DNA of 64,000 nt, from assembly GCA_023376005.1 (NCBI GenBank), contig CM042179.1, positions 17,128,054 to 17,192,053 of the forward strand, written 5' to 3'. The position numbers were made by a program, and so were the translations under genes. Each line of letters begins with the position of its first letter. Within the stretch, counting starts at the first letter, position 1. Origin of the DNA: Doryteuthis pealeii. Taxonomy: Eukaryota > Mollusca > Cephalopoda > Myopsida > Loliginidae. Below are positions 24,815 through 36,683 of this stretch, in pieces. The notes under the pieces are model-generated. The model was given only the letters and a program-made list of their open reading frames with translations. It did not search any database and was not told the origin of the DNA.

Positions 24815-26376
24815 AAATCGTTAACGAAAGACTTCAGATTATTCAATAACAATCGTCAATTTTAAATCCACAAAAAGTTGATAATGATAACGAAGAGTAA
24901 TGAAGAGCTGTCAAATTTAAACTTATTAACTAAACATAGGGAACTTATTTATCTCACTATTTTTTATTATTTGGAGTAAATAAATATGCATTTTACTTTT
25001 TAGAACTTAAATATCAATATTTGATAAATGCAGATTAATTATCCGAGTGGATATAACTTTGTTTTGTTTTGTTTTTTATTGATTCGGTTAGATTTAAAAC
25101 TTAAGAATTTTTTGTTTTGTTACGAATAGCTTGATTAAACCAAATTTTCTTAATGTATTTTTAAAAACAAAAGTTAACTTTTCTTTTTTAACTTTCAATT
25201 TAAAAAGTTATAAAACAGTTTTTTCTTTTCTTTTAAGGTTATATGAAACCAACTATATTTGTAAAGTAATACTTGAAAATTTAAATATAAATACTAGTTT
25301 AGGTTTAACTTTAAAAACTATTAAATCTAAATATTTACGTTTATTATTTCATGATCATGACAAAAAAGTTATGTATGAAAATGAAATTTAAGACTGTTTT
25401 GATTCAAAATATCACTATTTTTCTTAATTGTACGCATTTTAAAAATATTTATATACACACATATGTGAATGAAAATTAAAAATAAATGTTGGTAGTGAAA
25501 ACAATGGTTTTGTATTTCCTTTTTTGAGGGGGACGAAGATTTTTTATATTTTGTTTTTTTTTTTTTACTTTTTCATCAGCGCTGCAAATGACCCAATTTT
25601 CAAACACGTCTTTTCTTTGCCATAAAAAAAAAAGACAACCGTCAAACGTTATCAAAAATAAATAAATAATCCTCAATGCCGGATTAGCCCGCTTGAACTG
25701 AAAAAGTGTAGTTAATGTCGGGTGGTGAAATAGGCACACGTACACACTGGGTGGACGATTGGGGGAAAAAAGAAAGATCTAGGGGGCGTAGCCACTAGTA
25801 TCTCTCTCCCTCTCTCTAAACTTTGTGCATAATTGTAAACAATGAATGTTCATCATCAGCTCATCTGAAACATGAAGAGATTTCAATAAAACAACTAACC
25901 TTAGTGAATTATTTGTAGGTATATAGAGAGGGGGAAGTAATATGCCAGAGAGCATTTTGACTGATAGATGATATTCCTTTAAAAAAAAGGGGGGCGGGCA
26001 GGAACTGTTACTGATAGGTTTTCAAGGGTTATTGGATTTCAAAAAGTAAGAAATTATACAGGAGTAGAGAAATAAACAAAAAAACGTGAAGATATACTCT
26101 TTCATTAGTAATTTTATTAAGTCTTTTTCACGTAGACTATACGCACACACACACACACACACACACACATTAGAATCATGCACACAGTAGTACACCCACG
26201 CCAATTAGCCAATATTTTAAAAACTGTTCTAATTATAGATTTAGAGTATCTTCACAACACGCAATTTTTCTGTATATTTTTTACATTGTGATTTATGGAC
26301 ATAAAAAGAGCAAATACATCAATTCTATGTCAGTTAAATCAAACAAGAGCAGTAGCAAACAAACAAAACAAAAACA
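22491..26376. other. AT-rich non-coding stretch
   Basis: Contains a 31-nt poly-A tract at 24781-24811 and a (CA)n tract at 26143-26169. Open frames at 25131-25391 and 25476-25745 are composition-driven and lack recognisable domains. Confidence 0.4.
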
Positions 26377-26415
26377 AAAAAACGAAAATGCTAGGTGCTA
26401 GCATTTTCGTTTTTT
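26377..26415. repeat. Perfect 18-bp inverted repeat, 3-nt loop
   Basis: The arms at 26377-26394 and 26398-26415 are exact complements built around CGAAAATGCTAG. The right arm ends in a T run, so on the plus strand it has the outline of a hairpin plus U tract. In a nuclear genome this is not evidence of a bacterial-type terminator. Confidence 0.9.
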
Positions 26416-29400
26416 GCTTTTTGTCACTGAAATAAAAGTTATTACTTCACTTACACTTAAAATGCACTAAGATTTGACGAAATATGAATACAATTGAATC
26501 GATGACAGTGATCAAACAGAAAAAATATTTAATTATCTATTTTTAAAAAAAGACTAACTTTATGGGATGAAGGTTTAAGATGATCCCTTTGTTAAACAAT
26601 AAATATTAATTCTTTTTAAGTAACAACAATACCAATACTGACAAGCTGTAAAAGATGGCAACTATGTTGTAAGAGATATCAAAATATGCAGCAAAAATTA
26701 CAATCGACATACAAATAGAACAACACTAACAGCATAGTAAAGGACACTGATAAATCGATTCTAGGGGGAAAAATGCTCTACGTATAGATTTTGATTAAAA
26801 AAGCATGTTTATTGAATATTGTTTGTAAATACTATTTTCTATCACAGATAATTCTCTATACCGTAAAATTAATCTTGATTTATCCTTTAATTAGCAAGAT
26901 TTGTTCGTTATTCAACTTTAGGCAGGCCATGAAGAGGGAGACAATTTATCTAATGTAAAGTTTTAGCTGATAAAAGTTTAGTTCAAAAGGAGAGAGAAAA
27001 AAAATTCAACGGTTCTTATTTTTGACGTTTGATTTTGTTCATAAAATCCCTTTATATTCACTTTTAAACAATCTTTTTTCTTTTTTTCACATTAAAATAA
27101 TATGACGCCAAGTAAATTGTTGTATTTTTATGGAATAAACTATTTTTACTTTTAGGAAATAGTTCACATAAAAACAAAGGTCGGTAAGAAAAATTAAAAA
27201 ACAAAAACAAAAAACTTAAACCTGGGGGGAAAAAAGGGTTGATTAATTTATTTTAAAGGAAATAATTTTGGGGAAAAATGTAAAACATTGTTGGGAGAGG
27301 GTAGAAAAGTAAAAAGGGCATACAAAAGCCCGAAAAAGTGAAAGTAAAAAAAAACAAAAAAAATGTTTTTTTTTAATGACATTTTCCCCTCCTGGCTCCA
27401 CGTACACACAATTAAGTTACAAAAACTTACAAACTGAGGTGATCAAGGTAGACAATAAAAACAAAACACATCAATTCTTCTAAAATCTTATAAGTATTTC
27501 TTGTGTTCGTGTTACTTATTACTCAAATTAAAAAGGGTAAGTAAAAAAGAAGAGGTCTATTAGGACCGTCCACTTTTTAATGTAATGAGAGGCAGGGTGT
27601 CCCCTTTTACTCGAAACTAAGCAACAACAAGACCATGTGGATTGGATAAAGATAGACAATAGAACTGGGGTAAGACATTCAATCATGTCGATCAGAAGAG
27701 GCAAGTAGTAAACTTAATATAGCTTAACAGGAATCATTTGTGTTTAGGTGTCGCCTGAAAATTCTAAAGGGTCACACAGGCATCATAGGGTTGATTGAAT
27801 GAAGGGAACAAGTCACGACCGCGTAAAGCCCGTGAGTGTTGACAAAAATGGCTGCTTGGTCTGCACAGACGATGGCTCACATAGTAATTTACAAAAAACT
27901 TTATTTTATATTCATCTTTATAGGTTTATGAAATTTTTTAGAAAACTTAAAAGGAAATTTATGTATATGTATATATATTTAAAAAAAACCTACCAATCTA
28001 CGGCCAGAATCCGATTCGTCTGTCATCGTCATTGACGTGTAAAAAAATCCAAGAACCTTTTTTGCGTTTTTTTGTTTTTTTTTTCCTTTTTTTTCCTCAC
28101 TCTCTCCCCCTTTTTTTCCGAACCCTGTACTCAATAATAAGCCTCCTTGGATAGTGTTATTTCTTCCAAGAAAAAAGGAAAACAAATAAAAAAAAGAAGA
28201 GATTGGTACTCCAGAATGAATGTATATGTGTATGTATACTTATACATATATGGATAAAACAAACAGAGGCTTTTGTGTGTTGTTGTAGTGTGTATGTGTG
28301 TTGTATAATATGTATATGAATGTACGTACACGTACTACTAGCGTGTCATGTGTATGTAATGTTTATATGTGTTTTGGGGTATATAAAATGCGTATGTTTA
28401 GTTAAGCAATATTCGGACACAATGTGATATTTGTGTGTGTAAAAAGTAGTGTAGGACAGTTGTAGCAGTAGATTTGAACTAGCAGCAGCTTTGTAAAACA
28501 GTCGTGTACTTGCTTTTTGCACTTGATATGCCTTGGTCTGCTGAACTCAGATCTCTACAAATATATCAGTGTATGCGTATGCATATGCCTATTGATTGTC
28601 TTTGTATGTTTGCATAGATGTATGTGTATGCTCAACTGTACTCTTTAAGTAAAGGCGGGGGTTAAAGAAATAAAAGGACAACGAAGAGGTGGTGGGGTAT
28701 TCATGCAAATACTTATGTGCATGTGTACTTGTATATGTAATTATGACGTGTCAGAAATGTGTGTACATGTGACTAACAGTGATCTTGTGACGTTTTTCTC
28801 ATTTTTGATGACGTTGCGTAAATTAAACTAATTAAAAAAAAAAGGCAAATCTGTTGCTCCTGAAAAAATAAAAAATAAAGAAAAGGTAAAAATAACAAAA
28901 AGCAAAATCCGAAAATAACAATTTTCTGCAGCTAGTAAATAAATAACTTCCGAGTCATTCGTTGTGATACCTTTTTTTCCCTTCTTTTGTTGGTTGCATA
29001 AATATTCTTTCTTTTTAATGTCAACAAAAAGTTATATATTTTTAAAAATATTTTTACACACCCTAACGATTATCTAATGCTTGAGAATATCTACGGATAC
29101 ATAGTTTCAAACGTAAAAATAAGAAAGCTAGAATTTTGTAATTTCATAATTTTTAATGATTTCACATCGATAACTAGTGAAATGTTTTAAATCTAAACAA
29201 AACGACATTTAAAAACATTAATTCATAGTTGTTAATTATTTACTTTAAAATCAAGCAGTGTTGTATAAGTTAATAGAGCTTATATTTCCTTAATTATTTT
29301 GTTTCTTTATTGTTTGTTTTTTTACATATGCGTTTATTACAGCCTCAGGTTGGAAACGTGGATATTTGTTAATGTTGGAAATAGTTTCGGTAAACACCGT

Positions 29401-29712
29401 CCATAAATCTAATTAAGGAATGGATAGAAACTTTACACCGTTGTTGGAGTGCCACAGATCTGTTAATTTAATGTAGTACTAGTACACTTACATATGTTTA
29501 GAAAATATTTGTCCAGTAAGCAGGTATTTTCAACACACAAAAAACTTACAGTTACATATATAATCAAACGAAATTATTTGGTATCCCCCCAGTTACTGTG
29601 TCGTGCGTAGCGAGTTTTCTCCATTGGGAAAACTTGAAACTATTTACTTTAAGTTGGTAGGTAGTTTACAGGTGTTCACGTAAAATATTTTATTGCTAAT
29701 ACAACAGATACA
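26416..29712. other. Upstream region of ORAI, unassigned
   Basis: Presumably holds the promoter and any non-coding 5' exon of ORAI, but I cannot place a start site. A block at 27799-27890 is relatively CpG-rich for this window. Around 28200-28780 the sequence is rich in TATG and TGTG words. In-frame TAG at 29662-29664 lies upstream of the ORAI start, and an AG at 29706-29707 could be an acceptor for an upstream untranslated exon. Confidence 0.35.
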
Positions 29713-29877
29713 ATGAGTCAGTCACATCTTCACATTCCTCAGCACCATCAGAAGATGCAGGCACCTTTGATGTCTAATGACACTGCAAGTATTTTATCAT
29801 GGAGAAAACTGTACCTTGGCCGAGCAAAATTGAAGGCTTCCAGCCGGACCTCGGCTCTTTTATCCGGATTTGCTATG
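29713..29877 (+). CDS. ORAI: ORAI calcium channel, coding exon 1 (residues 1-55)
   Basis: This exon encodes the cytosolic N terminus and the first part of the pore helix of the store-operated calcium channel subunit that STIM proteins open at ER-plasma membrane contacts. Residues 29-48 read [20 protein letters not shown], the near-invariant ORAI N-terminal signature that binds STIM and calmodulin-type regulators, followed by LLSGFAM at the start of TM1. R45, G52 and F53 correspond to human ORAI1 R91, G98 and F99. The 29 residues before the signature are His/Gln-rich and much shorter than the human ORAI1 Pro/Arg-rich N terminus. The start at 29713 is preceded in frame by TAG at 29662-29664 with no other ATG between. 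The donor is ATG|GTAGGA at 29878, intron phase 0. Without splicing the frame ends after five more residues. Confidence 0.95.
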
Positions 29878-31080
29878 GTAGGAAATTTTCATTAATTGAA
29901 GTTTTACGACTACTAATCAACTCGTTTTCGTTTATTATATCCTTAAAAAAGGGTGGGAGAGAAAAGGATTTATTTTCATCATGGAAATTGGAAAAATACC
30001 TCATTTTTTCTCTTCACTACTGAATAAAGTTGGTTTGTTTTTGGTTTTATTTTTTTATTTTTTCTTCATAATAATGCCTGAAAAGTTTTGTTTTTCCAGA
30101 AGTGCGTGTCTATACGATCAGACATGATTATGTTCATAAAGTTTTTGATATAACTTTATCAAACATTATTGTGGTGTTTATTGTTTGACAAACAATAAAC
30201 TTTTTTTTTTGTTTTAGTTTTTTTTCGTAACTTACATTTAGTAGCTGGCAATATTCGACTATTCTTTTTTTAATCATAGCCTCCAAAGTCTAAATTCAAC
30301 AAAATATATTTATCTAGTTTCCGCTGTAAAACGGTAACTTTCCAGTTTTAACACATTTTCAAATATATGTTGTTGTTTTTTTTTAATATAAAAAAGATTG
30401 AAAAGGGGGGGGGGATGGATTCTCTCATTGCTTTACCTCTTTGGAAGAAAAAAATATTTGATGAATTAACCCTACAAATGTGATTTAATTATTCTCCCTT
30501 GTTTACTAATTACTAGAATAATTTTGTAAAAGTTTTGAAGAAAATCATTTCTCTTCTAATAAGGAATAATGTTCTTTCACACAGTATAACTGAAAGTGAA
30601 AGCCAACCGAGTAATCCTTGCCCGGTTGGTTCCTTTCACATTTCATGTCATTACTCAGTAATGACATAAAATGTTTAAAATAAAAAAAATTTAAAAAAGG
30701 TCAAATGTAATGTTAAAAAAAATTATCTTTGTAAAATAATATGGTTAGGTTCCAATTCTTTTAACATTCATTGTTTTGAAATGAAAGAAAGGCAAATATA
30801 TGCATTAAAGAGGTCTTCATTTTCTTTACTTTTTTATCAATTTTTAAAAACTAACTTATGGTGCCACGTTCGTTTTGTTTTCACACTGTAATAGTGAAGA
30901 AACATCAAATGAATGTTTTGTTGTAATTATTGTCATTCATTTGCACAGAAACTTGTTTTTTGAATTATTTTTACCATACAAAATCCATTTGGGTGAATCA
31001 CACTAGCCATTGATTCTTTTAAATTCTAATTTAATTTACAACTAAATCTACGTCCTTAAGCCACGAAAACCTTAAAATCG
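29878..31080. other. Proximal intron, no named repeat
   Basis: AT-rich sequence with a G run at about 30405-30414 and a local inverted pair near 30595-30625 around CAACCG and CGGTTGG. Nothing codes. Regulatory elements could lie here but cannot be seen from sequence alone. Confidence 0.35.
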
Positions 31081-31245
31081 CTCTAATTATTGCTTTTTTC
31101 TATCAAATATACTTGGAGTTTAATAACTTATTATTAATAATGTATATTGATATTGCACATTTAAAACATTTTTTTTACAAGGAAGCAAATATACTTCCTT
31201 GTAAAAAAAATGTTTTAAATGTGCAATAGAAAAAAGCAATTAGAA
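31081..31245. repeat. Perfect 35-bp inverted repeat with offset outer arms
   Basis: Arms at 31151-31185 and 31194-31228 are exact complements around an 8-nt loop. Beyond them the right flank (31224-31245) is the complement of 31081-31104, but the left side carries about 47 bp (31105-31150) with no partner. The structure looks like an inverted duplication with a deletion in one arm. Confidence 0.9.
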
Positions 31246-32505
31246 ACAAAATAAGGTACGAGATTAGAGAATCATGCATCTTTGAGGTTGAAAATGGTAC
31301 GTTTGTTTATTTATTAGTTTGTTTGTGTGCTTGTACAGAATATTCCAACCATGAAAATATCTATTAATTCTGTAGTAATATACAAAACATTACACAGAAA
31401 TGTACTATTAACAAGAGCAATTTTGAGACATTTGTTTCATTTTTTAAAATTAAATTACATTTAATAGGAAAATTAATTATATATCGACAAGTTGACACTT
31501 TTCTTGTGGCTGAAGGAAAGAAAGACTAAAAAATTATCACTAGTGATTTGTAGGTAGTTGAAGATATGATTCATAATAAGCAGCTTCAAAAAATAAACCT
31601 GTTTAATTAATCGTTAAAAAGTAATTCAAGTGTTTTAATAACTAAACTACTGAAAAGTTTCTCTTGGTTCTTGAAATTCTTTACACGGTTAAGAATTGAT
31701 TGTTCCATGAAATAAAATGTAAAATCAAATCATTTAATTCTTTCAAATGTAAAAATAGTCATAAATGAAATAAATATGTATAACGAAAATATTGTTTTCA
31801 CATTATTCTAATATAACATTGGAAAATATCGCATCCATTCATTCTAAAAGTTGTTGTGATCGCTAAATTCTAGTAAATTGTATTGCCCAACCTTCACCTC
31901 AAACCTGACCTTCACCATATCGGATACAGAGTTGTTTTGAGGGTCAAATTTAGAAAATTAAAGTGTCTTAAGTGATGCAAAATATGGTAAGTTATATTTC
32001 CAGTAAACAGATTGCTATTTTTTTTTTTTTTTTTCTTTTTGTAAAATTAAGGAAATAGTATTGATTGATTATCTCTTGTAAATCATATTTACTTTTTAAT
32101 GATTATTTAGTGTTAATTCGCCCCCCCCTTTTTAAAATTATAACCCCCCCCCTAAAAACGATTAGGTGATGGATAAATGCTTCAGTATAGACAAGATACC
32201 TCAAATCTGCATGTAAATAATACCAGAAGTTAGACTTAGAGTTCCTCCACAGTATTTTACAACCATAGTAAATGATGAAAAAGATTGTATTGTGAGTTTT
32301 TCATTGTTTTTGGGGTTTTTTTTTGTATTTTATCCAGGATGATAACAGTAATTACTGAATTTAAAATGTTTTAGTGTCAACTTTATTGAAGCATTAATTG
32401 CCTTTTTTATTTTTCATTTAATTTTATTTTTTAAGGTATTTCTTTCTTTTGAATGTAATAAACTACTTAAGACACATTCACTAAAGTATTTACTTCTGGT
32501 AGCAT

Positions 32506-32507
<2 letters not shown>
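31246..32507. other. AT-rich intron sequence
   Basis: Nothing is recognised. Homopolymer runs occur at about 32015-32034 (T) and 32120-32150 (C). Confidence 0.4.
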
Positions 32508-32551
<44 letters not shown>

Positions 32552-32567
32552 CATACATACATACATA
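32508..32567. repeat. (TA)n and (CATA)n microsatellite
   Basis: A TA tract runs into five or six CATA units ending with TA, which directly precedes the left end of the mariner copy. Confidence 0.95.
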
Positions 32568-33911
32568 CACAGGGTGATCGGGAGAAATTAGATAGTTTCA
32601 TAAGGAAAAAGAAAAAGTGCTTGGTAACTACAAAATTTAATGGATTTTAAAGAAATTCAACAAGCAAGGAAATTACACTACTGTCAACAAATTTCACTCA
32701 AAATAACCGCCAGTGTCCTTTGTTATTCTGCCTATTGTGCTTTTGATCTTGAAATAAGTTTTTCTCATAGGAAAAGAACCAGATTGTTTGTGGTTCAGCA
32801 AGACGTTTCACTTTACTCAGAAGTTTCTTCGCCTCAATCCTGCTCTGGAACCTGGAGCAAGCTGATGTTACAGTTTCCCTGGGAAAACTACCTTAATTCT
32901 GTCGATTAACTGGGCTTTTGTAGTACAGGCACAACGATTGGTGTCTTTCTCAAAAGTGCCACATACATAATAATAAGATCTGGGGAGTTCGGAGGCCAAA
33001 CACTGGGACTGGTGTAGTTGTAAAAATTTGCCAACAACCATTTTTTACTTTTCCCAGAGGTGTGGCAGAGGGCCGAATCCTGCTGACATATATATGGCCT
33101 ACCATTGGCTACCCTTGTTATCCAGAGCTTGACTACAGTGTTTAGCAACTCCACGTAGGCATCTGAATTCAACTTGATATCCTCTCTGAAAAAAATTCCG
33201 AGGCATCATATTATTCTCAGATGACACACATCCGAAAACCATCACAGTTTGGGGAAATTATGTCTGTATGACACAAGGAGTGTCCTTTGTTATTCTGCCT
33301 ATTGTGCTTTTGATCTTGGCAGAAGTTTTTCTCATAGGAAAAGAACCAGATTGTTTGTGGTTCAGCAAGATGTTTCACTTTACTCAGAAGTTTCTTCGCC
33401 TTTGTCAAATGATTTTCAGGGGCCTTTTCTGGGAGCAGTTGACCTCTGCAATGTTTGTATTAGTAGTAGCGAAGGTCTTCATTGAGCGCAAGCTACATGG
33501 TAGAGGCTGAAACATTCAATTCACGTGACAAAGCACAAATTTTTCTGCAGATTTTCAAAGAATTCTGCTGTACAAGCACAATCATTTTGTCTGTTATGTT
33601 GCTTTCTTCTAACCACAGCCTCGTAGTCTCCATTGCAATTCTCCAGTTCATGCCTGATTGTTTTTACAGTGTTCAGGGAGCATTGGGCAGCAACCATAAT
33701 CTCCTTATTTTGATGGCCAGCACAGATCATCATGATACAAGTTATTCTCTTCCATGATTCAGGTGGGTTCTAGTCATCCATTCTATCTGTTATCACGTAT
33801 ATGAATGAAGAAGGGTACAAGCTTTTAATTGATGCATAGTGTGCGTCAATGCCTCCAAACTACAGAAAAAAATAACTAAATATAAGCATATCAAATTTAC
33901 TCCGAACACCC

Positions 33912-33915
<4 letters not shown>
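32568..33915 (-). mobile_element. Mariner-type DNA transposon, dead, nearly full-length
   Basis: About 1.35 kb with imperfect terminal inverted repeats: CACAGGGTGATCGGGAGAAA at the left, and CACAGGGTGTTCGGAGTAAA read inward from the right. A TA precedes the left end, and the right flank is (TG)n/(TA)n. On the minus strand the transposase is readable in pieces: a helix-turn-helix part at 33733-33521, a middle part at 33408-33217 with QTIWFFSYEKNF, and a C-terminal part at 33172-32906 with YICQQDSALCHTS and PPNSPDL. Family proteins have Asp where this copy has Tyr in FFSYEKN (codon 33334-33336), so the first catalytic acid is lost. A frameshift after SPDL and many stops confirm it is inactive. 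A 123-bp segment is present twice (32712-32834 and 33279-33401). Confidence 0.9.
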
Positions 33916-33963
<48 letters not shown>

Positions 33964-33973
33964 GTGTGTGTGT
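33916..33973. repeat. (TG)n and (TA)n microsatellite
   Basis: TG units extend the CACCCTGTG end of the mariner copy, then a TA tract and further TG. The expansion hides the expected TA target duplication on this side. Confidence 0.9.
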
Positions 33974-34149
33974 GTTATTAGCATTCTAGTTGTATTATTG
34001 AATCTATGACAGTATGAACAACTATATTATAGACGTATTTAGTGAAAGTATAATACTCAATTAACAGTATATTCATCATTAAGATAACCACTTACAAAAT
34101 ATAGCAAATGCTTCCCTACAATATTTAGATTTTATGTTAGGTAATTAGC

Positions 34150-34184
<35 letters not shown>

Positions 34185-34447
34185 CAGCTTTAGTAAAAGA
34201 AAACATTAAAAAAAGAGATTTCTCAAAACAGTTGTAAGGGAACCCACTAATTATCTAGTTTCCATTCTTTAGGTGGATAATTATTGTATTCATTTACAAT
34301 ATTATTTTTATATATCAAATAACCAATAAATATACTACTTTCATAACTGTATTGTATACTTCTTATAAAATATTGTTAAATGAATTCTGTAATAATTTGC
34401 TGTTCTGCTGCAACAAATCATTTTAGCTTATATACTTACTTAGTACA

Positions 34448-34618
34448 GGTGTAATGTGCTTTCTAGGTATTTACCCAATCTGTTCATCACAGGTAGGATG
34501 TGACAAGTTCACAAGTATAGAGCATCCAGCAAGGATTGAACTCACTATTCAGTAGTAATGGATCTGTGAAACTACCTTGCTAACCATTACACCACAATGT
34601 AATGTACTTTCTAATTTT
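34448..34618 (-). mobile_element. tRNA-derived SINE, family S3
   Basis: The minus strand starts near CATTGTGGTGTAATGGTTAG as an A-box head and has TGAGTTCAATCCTTGCTGGA as a B box. The 3' body shares the GTGACAAG, CACAGGTAGGATG and TTTACCCAATCTG-like blocks with other S3 copies. Confidence 0.75.
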
Positions 34619-35013
34619 TGATAAATGTTTCTTAGGGAGTTATTTTGAAAAAGGATAGACCGACTTGCTAGCTATTAAACAAATTTTCTTTGACTTATAT
34701 TGAAATCACAGAAAACATAAGAAATGGTCCTTGAAAATAAGTATTTAATTATTTTCATACTGGAAGTGATCAAACATTTAATAAAACTCACTTTGTGTTT
34801 CTATCTCTGTATGCTTTCATACATTTTGGTAGCACCTCTTATTTCAAATATATTTTTAAAAACTTCTATGTAATGGGCTTTTTAACAATTTTATTTGAAT
34901 CTTTTAATTTCAAAACTTTCACAAATCATGCATAGAAAAATTCTTATTAGTTTTGCTCATGAGATTATGTCTATATACCACTTAACTTTCTACCAATTTA
35001 TAACATAAAAAAA
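34619..35013. other. AT-rich intron sequence
   Basis: No gene or repeat recognised. Confidence 0.4.
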
Positions 35014-35295
35014 GTGGAGGCACATAGTGTAATGATTACCGTCATAGGAAATGCATATGGTGAGATGAGTTCAATTGCTGAACATGGCTGTTTGCATTTC
35101 ACATAGCACTAATACTCTTGGGAAAGATATGAATCCAACTATTCCCCATCCAGCTATGGGTAAAATAGTAAGGCACATTGGGCAACCAGTCTAGGAGAAG
35201 AAAAACTCTTGAATTCAAACTGTTATATTCCACTTAAGAAATTGACCTTATGTCACATCTTGCTTGTTTGTAGGAGTTGGTAAATATATATATAT
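35014..35295 (+). mobile_element. tRNA-derived SINE, family S2
   Basis: Head GGCACATAGTGTAATGATTA (A-box-like) and GAGTTCAATTGCTGAACATG (B-box-like) are followed by the body blocks TTTGCATTTCACATAGCACT and GGCAACCAGTCTAGGAGAAG. The copy ends in a TGGTAAATATATATAT tail. It is the first of two S2 copies in tandem. Confidence 0.8.
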
Positions 35296-35304
35296 TGTGT
35301 AATG

Positions 35305-35564
35305 TGTAGGTGTGTGGTGCAATGGTTATTGTCGTAGGAAATGGACATGAGACCTGTTTAAATCCCGAACAAGGCTGATTGCATTTCACACTGCACTAAG
35401 ACCCTTGGGAAAGGTATGAATTCTCTCCAGCTATGAATAAATAGTAGATCAGACTGGGCTCTTTAACATTGGTTAGGCAACCAGTCAAGCAGAAGAAAAA
35501 CTCTTGAATTCAAACCTGTTAAACTACGCTTAAGAAATTAACCATGTGTCACATCCTGTTCATG
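35305..35564 (+). mobile_element. SINE family S2, 5' part of a copy split by a MITE
   Basis: Begins GGTGTGTGGTGCAATGGTTA and runs through the S2 body to CACATCCTGTTCATG at 35564. The copy resumes at 36055 with CAGAAGGGTTCTTGAATATA, the usual S2 end. The intervening 482 bp is a younger insertion. Confidence 0.85.
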
Positions 35565-36046
35565 GGTAATTTATGAGGAAGTGTGTCCCGGTCTCCTGCC
35601 TCAAAAAGTGCTACCCGGTGACTATTAAAATAACAACCCAGCTCAGTCTACTCAAAACTATCCATCTTCATACCTATCTATCTCAATTTGTTCATATTTA
35701 TCTATATTACTTTAAATACTAAGATTTTCTTTTATTCATGTTTGTTTAATGTCTTGTTTTTAGTTTAAATAAACAAGAATTACGACAAAAAAAGAAGCGA
35801 CCTCCCCCAAATACATTTACTTGTCAAAAATATCTATCTCCATTTGTTCATATCTATCTATATTATTTTGTTTGTTTATCTATCTATCTATCTCAAACTA
35901 TATATCCATCTTCATATCTAAACAAGAATTACGACAAATTACGATAAATAAACAAGAATTACGATGAGCTGGGGTTGTTATTTTGATAGTTACCGGGTAG
36001 CAATTTTTGAGGCAGGAGACCGGGATGCACGTCCTCATAAATTACC
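35565..36046. mobile_element. MITE with about 80-bp inverted ends and 8-bp target duplication
   Basis: The element is 482 bp. Its left end is GGTAATTTATGAGGAAGTGT and the right end read inward is GGTAATTTATGAGGACGTGC. The ends remain complementary for about 80 bp with about seven mismatches. TGTTCATG stands on both sides (35557-35564 and 36047-36054) and is a single sequence in other S2 copies, so it is a true target duplication. Eight-base duplications occur in hAT, P and Merlin superfamilies; the end sequence does not decide which. The interior holds TATC-rich sequence and repeats of AAACAAGAATTACGA. No transposase is present. Confidence 0.92.
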
Positions 36047-36054
36047 TGTTCATG

Positions 36055-36080
36055 CAGAAGGGTTCTTGAATATATATAAC
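36055..36080 (+). mobile_element. SINE family S2, 3' end of the split copy
   Basis: CAGAAGGGTTCTTGAATATA completes the S2 copy interrupted at 35564. Confidence 0.7.
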
Positions 36081-36616
36081 ATCAAAAAACTTTTTTTTTC
36101 CTTTTTTTTTTTTATTCACTGCTAAATAGCCTGATGTTTGTGTAAACAAGTATATATAATGTAGAAGTGTCTTGGTAGTTGTGTCTTATGATGGAGAAAG
36201 TGGTCAGTGTTGTGACAGATGGTATAGTAGGAATTTTCATAACATAGTATTGGTATTTTAAGGAGATCATAAAATTTATGATAAAGAAAAGAAAGTGGTA
36301 GAAGAGATTCACCACTTTTACAGATATTTAAAACAAATAAGAAGAACCAAGTGGAAAAAACATCAAGGGAAGACTGTTAAGTGGATAAAACCAAAGGGAA
36401 TAAGTTGTCTTTGAATATCTTATAGAAAAAACATTTATAGTTTACATATCAGTCATGCAACTTGATCTTACTCTATAGTAATGAGAAATTCCATTGTTAT
36501 TTGACATGCAGTAAATATAAGTAAAACTTATTTACTTTTTTTTCTTAAAAAATGGCATAATGGCATAAAAATTCAAATAGATCCATGATTATTTTTCACA
36601 GGTAGATGATCCTACT

Positions 36617-36683
<67 letters not shown>

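Noticed and set aside
25131..25391. 86-residue open frame in AT-rich DNA
   Set aside because: Lys/Asn/Leu/Phe-biased composition typical of chance frames and no family match.
27799..28035. Open frame of 78 residues upstream of ORAI
   Set aside because: Only its first part has normal composition, the remainder is low complexity, and no domain, splice site or family could be matched.
29878..29895. Unspliced ORAI end adding VGNFH and a stop
   Set aside because: The conserved VAMVEIQ continuation is found at 59306 after a clear acceptor, so the short reading frame is intron read-through.
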